From assembly GCF_014695715.1 (NCBI RefSeq), contig NZ_JACJOT010000008.1, positions 496,001-560,000 of the forward strand: 64,000 nucleotides of DNA, given 5' to 3'. Within the stretch, counting starts at the first letter, position 1. Each line of letters starts with the position of its first letter. The notes under the pieces were generated by a model. It did no database searches. It was given only the letters and a program-made list of their open reading frames with translations, and had not been told where the DNA came from. The stretch is from Microcoleus sp. FACHB-68. Lineage in GTDB: Bacteria > Cyanobacteriota > Cyanobacteriia > Cyanobacteriales > Oscillatoriaceae. Positions 28,426-38,646 of the stretch are shown one piece after another. Position numbers and translations under genes: made by a program.

Positions 28426-30999
28426 ATGACTGTCATACGGCAACTTCAGCAACTGACAAATAGGCAGAAGCTTAATCACGGGTGGCGACGTCGAGATCTG
28501 CAAGAAAGAAACCCTCGCGAAGAGGCAGCGCCAACGCCCCAAAACTTGGTGATGCGGTTGATTATTGGCGGGACAACTTTAATTGTCAGTCTATGTGCTT
28601 ATTATAGCTATCAGGTCGTGCGGAACCTGATGCTAGAAAACTTGAAGGAAAAAGCATTTTTAGGGGTTAAAGAAGGGACTCAAGAAATTGACAGTTGGAT
28701 TGCGAAATACAAGGCTGCATTAGAGTCCAGCGCTAACAACCCAATATTCCGAACGATGGATTGGGAAAAAATAGAGCCGTATCTGCTTTCGGAACAGCAG
28801 CGTCTGCCTGAATTTATGTATTTTGGGATGATTGATGCGAAGGGTTTCCTGTACACCACCCTCAAGGATCAGCCTCAAGGAAGCATCAACCTCAAAGATC
28901 GTAAACACGTTCAGGGAGCAATGGCAGGAACGAGTAGTTTGTCTAATCCGTTAATTGCCCGCGTCCCTGTAGGAGAGAAAATCGTCGCTTATGCAGTCCC
29001 TGTTTGGTCGGGCATTGCAGTACCTGAAAAGCCTTTGGGAAAGGTTATTGGTGCCATCAATGGCGTGATTAATATTAACAAAGTTGTTGAGGTAGTCAAT
29101 GATTTGCAATATGGGAAAGACAGCTATGCTTTTGCGCTCAATTCCAATGGAGAAGCGATTGTTCATCCCAATCCAGCATTGATGTCTACCTTAGAAAAAC
29201 CCGCCCCTAGTTTCTTAAAGCTGCCAGATTCAAGTTTGGCGATGATCGCCCAAAATATGGTAAATCGGCAACAGGGCATCCAGCTAATTTTGATTGATGG
29301 GAAGCAGCAATATGTCGCCTATATGCCGCTTGACCAAGCCAATTGGTCGGTTGCTTTAGTGATTCCCCGGCAAAATATTGAAGCGCAACTTCGTCCCCTC
29401 GACTTAATCGCAGTCGTTGTACTAGGACTAACCGGCACAATGATTGCAGTTTTGTGGCAGATACAATCTTTTGAGCAGTCCCAACTCAAAAAATCAAAGA
29501 TCACGGCTGAGGCGGCTAAAAAAGCAGCAGATGCTGCTAACAAAGCAAAAAGTGAATTTCTGGCTAACATGAGTCATGAATTGCGTACCCCTCTCAACGG
29601 CATTTTGGGTTACGCTCAAATTCTCCAACGCAGTAAAAACCTGACCTCAAAGCAACAAGATGGCTTGGAAATTATCTACCAGTGTGGTTCCCACTTGCTG
29701 ACTTTAATTAATGACATTTTAGACTTGTCGAAAATTGAAGCGCGGCGAATGGAACTGGAAAAGAGTGATTTTCATTTTCCTTCCTTCCTTCAATGTGTCG
29801 AAGAAATTTGCTCGATTAAAGCGGAACAGAAAGGAATATATTTCAATTATTTGCCGGCATCTAACCTACCGGAAGCCATTCATACCGATGAAAAGCGGCT
29901 ACGCCAAGTGTTGATTAATCTCTTGGGCAATGCGATTAAATTCACAGATAAGGGGGGCGTTACGTTTAAAGTAGAAGCTAGCAGGTTGGCACTTCAATCG
30001 TTCGAGATTCAGGAAATTGAACTTATTCAAAATTTATATAAAATCCGCTTCCAAATTGAGGATACCGGCGTTGGCATCAGTCCCGAAGAAGTAGACAAAA
30101 TCTTTATGCCTTTTGAACAGGTGGGAGATCGAAAGCGCCGCGCCGAAGGGACAGGATTAGGATTGGCAATTAGCCATAACATTGTTAACCTCATGGGTAG
30201 CCAAATTCAGGTGCAAAGCCAAGTGGGTGCCGGCAGCACTTTTTCTTTTGAAGTTGATCTGCCCCTAGCCTATGGGTGGAGACAGGATACACTAGCAATA
30301 GATGGAAAAAAAATTGCTGGCTATCATGGAGATCGTCAAATCATTTTAGTTGTAGACGATAAGTGGGAAAATCGTTCCGTATTGGTGAATTTGTTGGAAC
30401 CGCTAGGCTTTGAAGTTATAGAGGCTGAAAATGGTCAAGAAGGGTTAGAAAAAGCGCTCGAATCGCTCCCCAATTTAATCATCTTAGATATTCTAATGCC
30501 GGTTATGAATGGATATGAAATGTTGCAGCAATTGCGTGATTTAGAGCCACTCAAAGCTATAAGAACTATCGTCTTATCTGCCTCTGTTTCAGTGACTGAG
30601 CGGCAAAAAAGTCTCGAAGCAGGAGGAGATGAGTTTCTGGCTAAGCCTCTCCAAGTAGATGAGTTGTTCCACGTATTAGAAAAACATCTGGCGATTAGCT
30701 GGAAATATGAAACATCAGCCACAGAATTTTATTCTAATTTAATATCATCCTCAACAAGAACAGGACTCAAAAATCTAGAAATGGAAATTACGGCTCCCCC
30801 TCTAGAATCTTTAAATAAAATGCTGGTATTTGTTCAACAAGGGCGGCTGAAAAAAGTCCTAGAGGAAGCGAAAGAAATTGAAAAACTAGATCTAAAATAT
30901 GGGCAGTTTGTTCAAGAAGTTATGCAATTATCACAGAAATTTCAGGGAGAAAAAATTGAGATTTTAATTAAAAGATGTATAGAAATGCAACAAAATTGA
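28426..30999 (+). CDS. Membrane hybrid histidine kinase with Cache-type sensor
   Basis: An 857-residue transmembrane kinase. A first membrane helix (about 43-62) and a second (about 326-345) enclose an extracytoplasmic Cache-like sensor (IDAKGFLYTT, DRKHVQGAMAG, IVHPNPALM). A coiled coil leads into HisKA (MSHELRTPLNGILGYA, His384), HATPase (GTGLGLAIS), and one receiver with intact acidic pair (VVDD), Asp688 and the Lys of LAKPL. The C-terminal 100 residues are unclassified. Phosphate would flow internally from His384 to Asp688 and on to an unseen partner. The next gene, a REC-kinase protein 151 bp downstream, is an obvious candidate partner by position. Confidence 0.92.
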   Translation: MTVIRQLQQLTNRQKLNHGWRRRDLQERNPREEAAPTPQNLVMRLIIGGTTLIVSLCAYYSYQVVRNLMLENLKEKAFLGVKEGTQEIDSWIAKYKAALESSANNPIFRTMDWEKIEPYLLSEQQRLPEFMYFGMIDAKGFLYTTLKDQPQGSINLKDRKHVQGAMAGTSSLSNPLIARVPVGEKIVAYAVPVWSGIAVPEKPLGKVIGAINGVININKVVEVVNDLQYGKDSYAFALNSNGEAIVHPNPALMSTLEKPAPSFLKLPDSSLAMIAQNMVNRQQGIQLILIDGKQQYVAYMPLDQANWSVALVIPRQNIEAQLRPLDLIAVVVLGLTGTMIAVLWQIQSFEQSQLKKSKITAEAAKKAADAANKAKSEFLANMSHELRTPLNGILGYAQILQRSKNLTSKQQDGLEIIYQCGSHLLTLINDILDLSKIEARRMELEKSDFHFPSFLQCVEEICSIKAEQKGIYFNYLPASNLPEAIHTDEKRLRQVLINLLGNAIKFTDKGGVTFKVEASRLALQSFEIQEIELIQNLYKIRFQIEDTGVGISPEEVDKIFMPFEQVGDRKRRAEGTGLGLAISHNIVNLMGSQIQVQSQVGAGSTFSFEVDLPLAYGWRQDTLAIDGKKIAGYHGDRQIILVVDDKWENRSVLVNLLEPLGFEVIEAENGQEGLEKALESLPNLIILDILMPVMNGYEMLQQLRDLEPLKAIRTIVLSASVSVTERQKSLEAGGDEFLAKPLQVDELFHVLEKHLAISWKYETSATEFYSNLISSSTRTGLKNLEMEITAPPLESLNKMLVFVQQGRLKKVLEEAKEIEKLDLKYGQFVQEVMQLSQKFQGEKIEILIKRCIEMQQN

Positions 31000-31150
31000 C
31001 AATTCTTCTTTAAAAAACTTGAAACTTTCAAATTTTGAAGCTAAAAATGATAGAGAGCAGGCAAAAAACTTCCAAAATTTGTGCAAATTAATGATTGACT
31101 GCGAAAATATTAACTCCCTAACTCTTATAAACTGATTTGAGCTACTACCC

Positions 31151-32497
31151 ATGTCTGAACCCACCTTAATCTTAGTCGTCGATGATACGCCTGCCAATTT
31201 AGAAGTCATGTCTGAAGTCTTGAGCGATGCCGGTTATGAAGTTGCCATCGCGATTGATGGGGAACGAGCACTCAAACAAATTCAGTATAGTTTACCTGAT
31301 CTGATCTTGCTAGACGTGATGATGCCAGGAATCGATGGTTTTGAAACTTGCAAGCAGTTAAAAGAAAATCCAAAAACGTTTGAGATTCCCATAATTTTCA
31401 TGACAGCGCTTTCTGATATCGAAAATAAAGTTAAAGGCTTTAATGCCGGCGCAGTTGATTACATTACAAAACCCTTTCAAGAAATTGAAGTTTTAGCGCG
31501 AGTCAAACTTCATCTCAAGCTTCACTCTTTAACCAAAAACTTAGAAGAGAAAGTCTCTTTAAGAACCGCAGAACTTTCCTTAGCCCTCGAACAATTACAA
31601 AAATCTCAATTGCAGCTTGTGCAAAAAGAAAAATTGTCTACACTCGGACAATTAGTAGCCGGCGTGGCTCACGAAATCAATAATCCAGTTGGCTTTGTTA
31701 GCGGCAATCTTGACTATGCTGAACAATATGTTACCGAGTTACTATCTTTAATTGAACTTTATCAACAACACTATCCCAATCCAGTTGTTGAAATTCAAGA
31801 GGCCGTCGAATCCCTTGAATTAGATTATTTGAAAGAAGATTTTCCTAATTTAATTTTATCGATGAAGGAAGGCATTGAGCGGATTCGGAATATCAGCACC
31901 AGTTTACGCACGTTTTCCCGGTCAGATAGTGATTGTCCGACTTCCTTTAATATCCATGAGGGGATTGATAGCACCCTCATGATTTTGAAATATCGATTAA
32001 AAGAAAATAACACCCGTCCAGCTATTCTTATTGAAAAAAACTACGGAAATTTGTCTAAAATTGAATGTTTCCCTGGAAAACTCAATCAGGTATTTATGAA
32101 TCTGATCGCAAATGCTATCGATGCTTTGGAAGAGAGCAACTGGGGACGCACTTTTGCGGAAATTAAGGCTCATCCTAATCGAATTATCATCCAGACAGAG
32201 TGTTCAGATAATGGTGAACAGGTCTTAATTCGGATTCAAGACAATGGGATAGGAATGTCGGATGAAGTTCAAAGTCAAGTATTTCAGCATCTGTTTACGA
32301 CAAAAGCCGTAGGTCAAGGAACTGGGCTGGGATTATCAATCGCCTATCAAATTGTTGTTGAAAAGCATGGCGGCAAGCTAGATGTTAAGTCGCAATTGGG
32401 AAAAGGTTCAGAGTTTATTATTACCCTTCCGATTAGGCAAGAGGGAGAAGATCGGTTAGGGGAAGAAAACTCATGCCCGCTTGCCACAGTAATGTGA
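31151..32497 (+). CDS. Response regulator-histidine kinase (REC-HisKA-HATPase)
   Basis: A 448-residue soluble protein. The N-terminal receiver has VVDD, phospho-acceptor Asp55 (ILLDVMMP) and ITKPF. A coiled-coil linker (about 125-160) carries the signal to a HisKA domain of the GVAHEINNP class (His174) and a HATPase with GTGLGLSIAY. The domain order suggests a phosphorelay intermediate: the receiver takes phosphate from another kinase and controls its own kinase activity. The upstream hybrid kinase lies on the same strand 151 bp away, but the gap is AT-rich and may have its own promoter. Confidence 0.9.
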   Translation: MSEPTLILVVDDTPANLEVMSEVLSDAGYEVAIAIDGERALKQIQYSLPDLILLDVMMPGIDGFETCKQLKENPKTFEIPIIFMTALSDIENKVKGFNAGAVDYITKPFQEIEVLARVKLHLKLHSLTKNLEEKVSLRTAELSLALEQLQKSQLQLVQKEKLSTLGQLVAGVAHEINNPVGFVSGNLDYAEQYVTELLSLIELYQQHYPNPVVEIQEAVESLELDYLKEDFPNLILSMKEGIERIRNISTSLRTFSRSDSDCPTSFNIHEGIDSTLMILKYRLKENNTRPAILIEKNYGNLSKIECFPGKLNQVFMNLIANAIDALEESNWGRTFAEIKAHPNRIIIQTECSDNGEQVLIRIQDNGIGMSDEVQSQVFQHLFTTKAVGQGTGLGLSIAYQIVVEKHGGKLDVKSQLGKGSEFIITLPIRQEGEDRLGEENSCPLATVM

Positions 32498-32598
32498 TTA
32501 AAAAAGCACTATCCTGCTTCCATCACCGATATTAACAACTACATAACCGGCTCAAACTGAAAACTCCCACCCTAACGGATAGGCTAATTCGAGGTAAT

Positions 32599-34863
32599 TT
32601 AGATAATCGGTTGGGAATTTGTGCGACGAATCGCCACGACGGCTGGTTTGGGTGGATCGTTGGCACCTTTACCGGGCCAGTTGGAACCGATTGGCACTTG
32701 ACGCTTTTGCATGAATTGCTTGCCATCAGTGGTTAGCATGGCAAATTCTCGCGTTTCTGCTGCCATGTTCTGGCGAATGCCCTTTGCTTCCCCTGGATGC
32801 TGCACAGCTAAAAATAATGTCTGTTGATCGTTTGTGAAGAATGGCCCTGTGGTTTCGCAATCCATTGGCCCACAGCCGAACAAAAATGCTTTACCGGCAT
32901 CGTCCCCAGAGGTTGGCATATACCAAATTGAGTTGTTCCCAAATAAACCAAGCATTTTAGAAGTTTCTACAGGTTTACCGGCTTCTACACGGCTAGGAAC
33001 GGCTTTATTATGTCCGCCGGTGCCCATATCTGTCACCATCCAGATGTTGCCCTTCGGATCAATTAACAGATTATCTGGGTTGGAAAATCCCATGCCACCG
33101 CCAGCCGGTTCACCGCCGGTTGCTGCCATTTTCCAGCTAAATTTTGAGGCAGCAGGGTCATTGTTTTCTTCCTCTAAGCGCATGATCCAGCCGTAAGGAT
33201 AGGGCGTTTCGCCTTGCGGGCCTTTAAAAATGCGCTGATCTGGCCCGCCTTCTTTCCCGGAAAGGCCGGCAGTAAAGGTGATGTACAGTGACCCATCAGG
33301 CGCGATTTCCGTGTCTTCCGGGCGGGCTGTGCAGGTGGCACCGGCAGCGTTGCCGGCATAATGAGCATCAATTAAAATTGCCCCTTGTTTCTCTTCCGGG
33401 TTGCCGGTGTACAAATCCCCCAAAGTTTTAAATTGCTGTTTAAACTGGGTAACTTGTTCGTTATTTTCAACTTGAATATAAGGATTTGTGCCGGGATTAG
33501 AGGATTTTGGGGGTTGAGATTCGTTCTCGTTTCTCTGCTTGCCCACTGTCACGTTTCCCGGTTCCCGATAAGGTAGCAAGAGGCTATTTCCGATAATATT
33601 GTTAGGCAGATCAGGATTAACTGCAGTATCTGCTTTTAGGGGAATCCAACTGCCGGTGCCGTCTGAGTTGAATTTAGCGGCGTATAGTTGGCCGGTTGCT
33701 AGTAACTTGGAGTTGGCTTTGTCGGTGGGGTTGCTAACAGCATCTTTGCTAACAAATTTATAGACGTGTCCACCCTGGCGATCACAGCCGGAATAAAAGG
33801 CAAGCGGTTTACCGGCTTCTACGCGTACGCCGACGGCTTCATGCCGGTAGCGTCCTAACCAGGTATGTTTGGTGCCATAGTCTTTAGGATTGGCCGGGTC
33901 TACTTCTACGATCCAACCATATTTGTTGCCGGCAAGTCCAAATACATTGCCTTGTGCGTCGAGACTTGCTGTGTTGAAAGGCAGTTCTGCCGGCGGATAA
34001 GATGTGCCATCAGGATAGACGGGTTCAGGGACTTGGGACTGAAAGTTTTCTTCCCCACTTAAAACCGTTCCCCACGGCGTTGTTCCACCGGCACAGTTAC
34101 CAAAGGTGCCAATAATTTGATCACCTAATTTATCAATATAGCCTTGCCCTTGCTGTTTCTTAAAAATCGCCACTGCTGGGCCGGTTGTTTTCAGATAACG
34201 CCCATCTTCTAATCCTGAGATGCCGGTGATTCGCCGATCCGCTGCGGAATTGGTTCTTTCCCAACTGCCGTCTGGTTGCCGGCGCAAGGAAATCACTCCC
34301 ATTCCTTGATCAATTAAGGCTTCTTTGCAAATTTCCCGAATCTTAACTTTGATCGGGTCACTATCCGCAAGTGCAAAGGCATTTAGCCCATCTTTACCGG
34401 CTTTTTTAACAGCAGCGTCTACTTCCTCAAAAGGTAGGGTTTTGCCAATTACTTGTTGAAAGCTTTGCAGCCAAGGACGTTCGCTAATATATTCAAAGTT
34501 AATTGTTAGATAACCTTCATCAGGGCCGGTTTGCACAAAGGATAGGTAATCGTTGTTATAACCAAAGCGGGAATCCCCGACTTTATCACCCCAAGCGGCA
34601 ATAATTTGATAGGTAAAACCATCTGGCAAAACCAGGTCATCCGCCACTTCATAGGTGCTATAGGCTTGCGGTTGTTTGGCCGGCTCAACCCCATCTGTGA
34701 ACAGCGGCATCGGCCCTTTAACGGGCAGAAATAGCCGTTTCAGAGCGTTTTGAGAGGAAGTCTGTGTGGGTGAATTTGGCCCACACGATTGCAAGGAATT
34801 CAAGGCAACTGCGCCGGCAGCACTTCCCAGAAATACTAAAAAATCCCGACGTTTAACACTCAT
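32599..34863 (-). CDS. phoX: PhoX-family alkaline phosphatase (DUF839), Tat-exported
   Basis: A 754-residue phosphomonoesterase of the Ca/Fe-dependent PhoX family. The N-terminus has a twin-arginine signal (RRDFLVFLG) and a hydrophobic core ending SLQSC, so a Tat lipoprotein is possible. Family segments include FGNCAGGTTPWGT, GEENFQ, KHTWLGRYRHEAVGV, FYSGCDRQGGHVYKF and WMVTDMGTGG. It releases phosphate from organic esters outside the cytoplasm. It sits beside phoU, sphS, sphR and the pst genes, which fits induction by phosphate starvation. I found no three-repeat PHO box in its own 248-bp upstream gap. Confidence 0.9.
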   Translation of the reverse strand: MSVKRRDFLVFLGSAAGAVALNSLQSCGPNSPTQTSSQNALKRLFLPVKGPMPLFTDGVEPAKQPQAYSTYEVADDLVLPDGFTYQIIAAWGDKVGDSRFGYNNDYLSFVQTGPDEGYLTINFEYISERPWLQSFQQVIGKTLPFEEVDAAVKKAGKDGLNAFALADSDPIKVKIREICKEALIDQGMGVISLRRQPDGSWERTNSAADRRITGISGLEDGRYLKTTGPAVAIFKKQQGQGYIDKLGDQIIGTFGNCAGGTTPWGTVLSGEENFQSQVPEPVYPDGTSYPPAELPFNTASLDAQGNVFGLAGNKYGWIVEVDPANPKDYGTKHTWLGRYRHEAVGVRVEAGKPLAFYSGCDRQGGHVYKFVSKDAVSNPTDKANSKLLATGQLYAAKFNSDGTGSWIPLKADTAVNPDLPNNIIGNSLLLPYREPGNVTVGKQRNENESQPPKSSNPGTNPYIQVENNEQVTQFKQQFKTLGDLYTGNPEEKQGAILIDAHYAGNAAGATCTARPEDTEIAPDGSLYITFTAGLSGKEGGPDQRIFKGPQGETPYPYGWIMRLEEENNDPAASKFSWKMAATGGEPAGGGMGFSNPDNLLIDPKGNIWMVTDMGTGGHNKAVPSRVEAGKPVETSKMLGLFGNNSIWYMPTSGDDAGKAFLFGCGPMDCETTGPFFTNDQQTLFLAVQHPGEAKGIRQNMAAETREFAMLTTDGKQFMQKRQVPIGSNWPGKGANDPPKPAVVAIRRTNSQPII

Positions 34864-35111
34864 ATTGATTTGTAATTTTAGATGAGTTGATAGCTGGTGC
34901 AGTTTTTAATCTGAAACAATTTTAGAAGTGAGACGGCAGATTTTTACATAACAATTAATTATCCGGAAAATTGATAGAGTTTTAACTGAGCAAAACTGCT
35001 GCCCGAATGCAAGGCTATGCAAAATGGCGGTCAGGCGATGCGAACGCAAAAAACAACCTCTATTTTAAAACTTCCTGTGTAGGCAGAATTAATCTTTTGG
35101 TAATGCCGAGG

Positions 35112-35777
35112 TTAACGATGTCCTGTAACAATATAAGCCACTCGCTGACCAATATTGGTCGCATGATCGGCCATGCGTTCCAAATGACGGATTACCAGCG
35201 TCAGCAATAGAATCGGTTCAACCACCCCTTTAATATCTCGCTGGTGGGCTAAAGTGTCATAAAGGTTTTCGTAGGCATCATCGACGGTAGAATCTTGCTC
35301 TTTTACCTGCCTTCCCGCCTCAGCATCTAAATCGGCTAAAGCTACCAAACTCATTGCCAGCATGGCTTGTGCGTGCTGGGACATTTCTGCCACTTGCGGC
35401 ATACAAGGCTGGGTGGCATAGGGAAACAGTTTAATCGCGATTTCTGCTAAATCTTTTGCATAATCACCGATGCGTTCTAAATCTCGCACCAGCTGCATAA
35501 ACGCCCCTAACAAGCGGGAATCCTGGGCTGCCGGTGCTTGAAGCGTCATCATCAGCACGCAATCTGATTCTATCTGCCGGTAAAATTGATCGATTTGCTT
35601 ATCTAGTAAAGGAATTTCCTTCGCTGCACACAAATCTCGACTAAACAGAGCTTCATGACTCAGGCGAAATGTATTTTCTACCAAAGCACCCATCCGCAAA
35701 ACATCCCGTTCTAAACGCTTAATCTGGCGCTCAAAATGGGTTCTCTCACAATTTTGATTAGAAGAAGCTGAATTCAC
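35112..35777 (-). CDS. phoU: Phosphate signalling protein PhoU
   Basis: A 221-residue all-helical protein with two PhoU repeats. The first carries RDLERIGDYAKDLAEI and the second RHLERMADHATNIGQRV, the E(R)xxDxxxN-type metal-binding signatures of the family. PhoU (SphU in cyanobacteria) links the Pst transporter to the sensor kinase and keeps the regulon off when phosphate is plentiful. It lies between phoX and sphS on the same strand but with long gaps on both sides, so it is probably transcribed from its own promoter. Confidence 0.95.
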   Translation of the reverse strand: MNSASSNQNCERTHFERQIKRLERDVLRMGALVENTFRLSHEALFSRDLCAAKEIPLLDKQIDQFYRQIESDCVLMMTLQAPAAQDSRLLGAFMQLVRDLERIGDYAKDLAEIAIKLFPYATQPCMPQVAEMSQHAQAMLAMSLVALADLDAEAGRQVKEQDSTVDDAYENLYDTLAHQRDIKGVVEPILLLTLVIRHLERMADHATNIGQRVAYIVTGHR

Positions 35778-36145
35778 GCCAGTTACTTTAAAAAACTATA
35801 AAAAGAACGACTATATGCAGCGTAACTCCACTCTTTTAGAGAGTGCATTTTCAAGTACAGCAAGCGCCTGCTCATGGGTCAAAGCCTGACCCGCTCAGTA
35901 GCTCAGCCGTAAGCAAAGGGAAATAACTTTCAGCAAATTTATAGCCTCAATGCGTTACAAACTACAATAATAACTGAAATTTACAAAGATAGAATTAATC
36001 TAAAGATAGAAAAAGCAATTAGACAAAGGAAGAACTTGGTTATGAAGGTTTTTCCTTAAAGGCATCCACAGTCAGAAATATCCTAATCTTCTGCTACCGG
36101 CCTGTGATAAATAGTAATTTACGCTACAAAAACTGCAAAGCAGTC
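35778..36145. other. 368-bp intergenic region upstream of phoU
   Basis: It contains the perfect inverted repeat GGGTCA-AAGCC-TGACCC (35876-35892) about 100 bp upstream of phoU. The rest is AT-rich. No TTAA triplet at 11-bp spacing (PHO box) was found. It is the probable phoU promoter region. Confidence 0.4.
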
Positions 36146-37525
36146 TTAACTCCTTCTGGCAGTTACTTCTTCATAGGGTAAATGGATTTGTAGCCAAGCG
36201 CCTCTGGTTTCCGGATGGTTGTGGGCAGTAATGGAACCGCCGTGAGCGAGGACGATTTGCCGAACAATCGCTAAACCGAGTCCACTGCCGGCACTCACTG
36301 AGGTTGCCGCTGTTTGGGAATTGCTGGATGGCTGCTGCTGAGAGGTTCTATCTGTTGCTCTGCCGGCAGGATTTGCGGTGTCTTTCTGGTAGTCAGAAAC
36401 GCTGCGTGAACGTGATGGCTCCCCGCGATACAATCGCTCAAAAACATGGGGTAAATCTGCTTCTGGGAAGCCTTGGCCTGAATCAAAGATATCGATTTGG
36501 ACATGGGTGGGAGCGTTCTGAGAAGGCAGCAGGACAATCTTCGCTTGAATGGTACTTTGGGGCGGACTGTAACGAATACTGTTGTCGAATAAGTTGAGGA
36601 AGACTTGGGTCAGACGGGACTCGTCTGCTACGAGGGCCAGCCGGTCAGGGCCAGAATAGGCAAAATCCAGTTGTTTCTGTTTGGCAAGCGGCTCTAAAGT
36701 CAGCCATGCTGATTGAATTAAAACCGGCAGTTCTAAGGGTCTAGACGTGAGGTTTTTACTCGGATCTGCTTCAATCTGAATTAAATCTAGCCAGTCTTGT
36801 ACCAGCTTAATCAGTCGGTTCGTTTCTAAAAGTAACCGCTCCGCCCAATTCCGCATCGGCGGTTCCAGACGTTCCTGTAAGGCTTCTGCAACTAAACGAA
36901 TGGAGGTTAGGGGGGTTCTGAGTTCATGGGTTAAGTCTGTCACCCAGCGGTTGCGACTGTGGGCGAGTGTTACCAAGTCTTGCCGGTTTTCTAAGAACAC
37001 TCCTACTTGGCCATCTGGCAGCGGCCAACTGTACCCGCGCAAAGTTGTGGATCGCTGCCGGCTCAGAGCTTCAGCATCGGAAATAGCAGGATGGAACACC
37101 CACTCACACTGACACTGCTGCTGCTGGTGGCGGGTTTGCTCGATGAGTTCGTCTAATTCAAAGGAACGCACGACTTTGAGGAGCAAACGCGACCGTTCAG
37201 GCTCCCAGTTTTGAATATTTAACAGCTGTCGCGCTTGCTCGTTACACCAGAGCAGTTGATTTTCTTCATCAACTTGCAAATAGCCCATCGGTGCGACTTG
37301 GAGAAGTTGCCGCCATAATTGCAGTTGCACTTCTAGCTGTTGCCGCTCGATGTTTGCTTGGACGATTGATCGCCGCAAGCGAACCAGGCTTGGCAAGGAA
37401 TCTCCTACGTCATCAGCTGGCAAGATTGCAAGCAGTCGTTGAAGCTGCCGGTGAAGCCACAGCCGTTGAGACAGGCACACTCCAAGCCCTAGAGCTAAAC
37501 CCAAGAAAAATGCGACTAGAGCCAT
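36146..37525 (-). CDS. sphS: Phosphate-sensing histidine kinase SphS (PhoR-like)
   Basis: A 459-residue kinase. One N-terminal membrane helix (MALVAFFLGLALGLGVCL) is followed by a PAS domain (about 75-180), HisKA with THELRTPL (His200) and a HATPase ending GSGLGLAIVRQIVLAHGG. A Ser/Gln-rich insert of about 40 residues sits in the ATP lid between RLYRGEPSR and AGSGLGL. The frame is open to 37579, but those 18 residues read through short intergenic repeats, so the ATG at 37525 is preferred. The response regulator gene lies just upstream, as expected for an sphR-sphS pair, and the wider context is the phosphate regulon. Confidence 0.92.
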   Translation of the reverse strand: MALVAFFLGLALGLGVCLSQRLWLHRQLQRLLAILPADDVGDSLPSLVRLRRSIVQANIERQQLEVQLQLWRQLLQVAPMGYLQVDEENQLLWCNEQARQLLNIQNWEPERSRLLLKVVRSFELDELIEQTRHQQQQCQCEWVFHPAISDAEALSRQRSTTLRGYSWPLPDGQVGVFLENRQDLVTLAHSRNRWVTDLTHELRTPLTSIRLVAEALQERLEPPMRNWAERLLLETNRLIKLVQDWLDLIQIEADPSKNLTSRPLELPVLIQSAWLTLEPLAKQKQLDFAYSGPDRLALVADESRLTQVFLNLFDNSIRYSPPQSTIQAKIVLLPSQNAPTHVQIDIFDSGQGFPEADLPHVFERLYRGEPSRSRSVSDYQKDTANPAGRATDRTSQQQPSSNSQTAATSVSAGSGLGLAIVRQIVLAHGGSITAHNHPETRGAWLQIHLPYEEVTARRS

Positions 37526-37600
37526 TTTGGTGGTTAAGGGTGAGTGGTCAGCGGTTAGGTTAGTTTCCCCAAAAGGCAACTAACAACTAATAACTAACAA

Positions 37601-38353
37601 CTAACCTAACCGATAGCCAAAGCCTCGGACTGTAATGACGTACTCTGGCTGGCTGGGATCTCGCTCGACTTTCTCGCGCAACCAGCGAATGTGAACATCT
37701 ACGGTTTTGCTATCGCCAATAAAATCTTGCCCCCAAACTTGGTCGAGCAATTGATCGCGGGACCAAACCCGGCGGGGATAACTCATGAATAATTCCAGTA
37801 GCCGGTATTCTTTGGGCGAGAGGGTGAGTTCTTCGCCCCGCACGATGACGCGGCACTCTTGGGGATAAAGGGTGATGTCTCCAAATTGCAACACCGACGG
37901 CTGAGGTAAGTAGTTTAAGCGCTGCCGGCGCAACAACGCCCGACACCGGGCAATGAGTTCGCGCATACTAAAGGGTTTGGTTAGATAGTCATCCGCTCCC
38001 ACTTCTAGCCCTAAAACGCGATCAGTTTCACTCCCCTTGGCGCTCAATATTAAAATCGGTACGGCATAACCTTGATGACGTAACAATCGGCACAGATCGA
38101 GTCCGTTGACCTGGGGCAACATTAAATCGAGAACAATCAAGTCAAAGGGTAATTCCCCCGCCCTTGGCTCAATCTCGTAGAGCAAAGACATGGCCGTTCG
38201 CCCATCTATCGCGCTGGTTACTGCGTAGCCTTCCCCTTCTAACGCTAAAACCAGCATATCGCGGATCAAGTCTTCATCTTCAACCACCAAAACTCGGCCT
38301 GTTTGCCCTATATCTGGCATCGATGGGCTTTTCATGGAGTCTATAGAGAACAT
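37601..38353 (-). CDS. sphR: Phosphate regulon response regulator SphR (PhoB-like)
   Basis: A 250-residue OmpR/PhoB-class regulator. The receiver (about 18-140) has VVEDE, phospho-acceptor Asp76 in VLDLMLP and the Lys of YLTKPF. The C-terminal winged helix (about 155-250) shows LTLSPKEYRLLELF, RDQLLDQVWG and TVDVHIRWLREK. It should bind PHO boxes such as the one before pstS. An ATG six codons further in (38335) is an alternative start. sphS follows after a 75-bp gap filled with TAACAACTAA-type short repeats. Confidence 0.94.
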   Translation of the reverse strand: MFSIDSMKSPSMPDIGQTGRVLVVEDEDLIRDMLVLALEGEGYAVTSAIDGRTAMSLLYEIEPRAGELPFDLIVLDLMLPQVNGLDLCRLLRHQGYAVPILILSAKGSETDRVLGLEVGADDYLTKPFSMRELIARCRALLRRQRLNYLPQPSVLQFGDITLYPQECRVIVRGEELTLSPKEYRLLELFMSYPRRVWSRDQLLDQVWGQDFIGDSKTVDVHIRWLREKVERDPSQPEYVITVRGFGYRLG

Positions 38354-38499
38354 AATTAGGGAGCGTTGTTTTTAGTTCCACCCCCATTCATACAATAAAA
38401 TATTAACCCTGGCTGATCTAGGCAAGAAATTTTTTAAATGATCATGAACAGACTGTTCACAAATTCCTCAAGTCGGCTAATTCTGAAGCTAAGGCACAT

Positions 38500-38529
38500 C
38501 TTATTCGCTATTTAATCCAAATTTAATCT
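38500..38529 (+). promoter_or_regulatory. PHO-box-like triplet upstream of sphR
   Basis: CTTATTCG-CTA-TTTAATCC-AAA-TTTAATCT is three octamers at 11-bp spacing resembling the cyanobacterial PHO repeat (PyTTAAPyPyW). The first repeat lacks the TTAA core and the second deviates at its last base. It lies about 150 bp upstream of sphR but is oriented opposite to that gene, so the assignment is weak. Confidence 0.3.
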
Positions 38530-38646
38530 CAGCGCTTCAAACTTGGTGTATTTTTATAACCCGCTCTCCCTCTCAGCACTCAGCACTTAGTTTCGGGTAA
38601 CGGCTTATTGACCGGCTGCTAGCGCCGAACTCTTGCAGATAAATCC

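Noticed and set aside
34900-35111. PHO box upstream of phoX
   Set aside because: Several TTAA cores exist, but no pair is separated by 11 bp.
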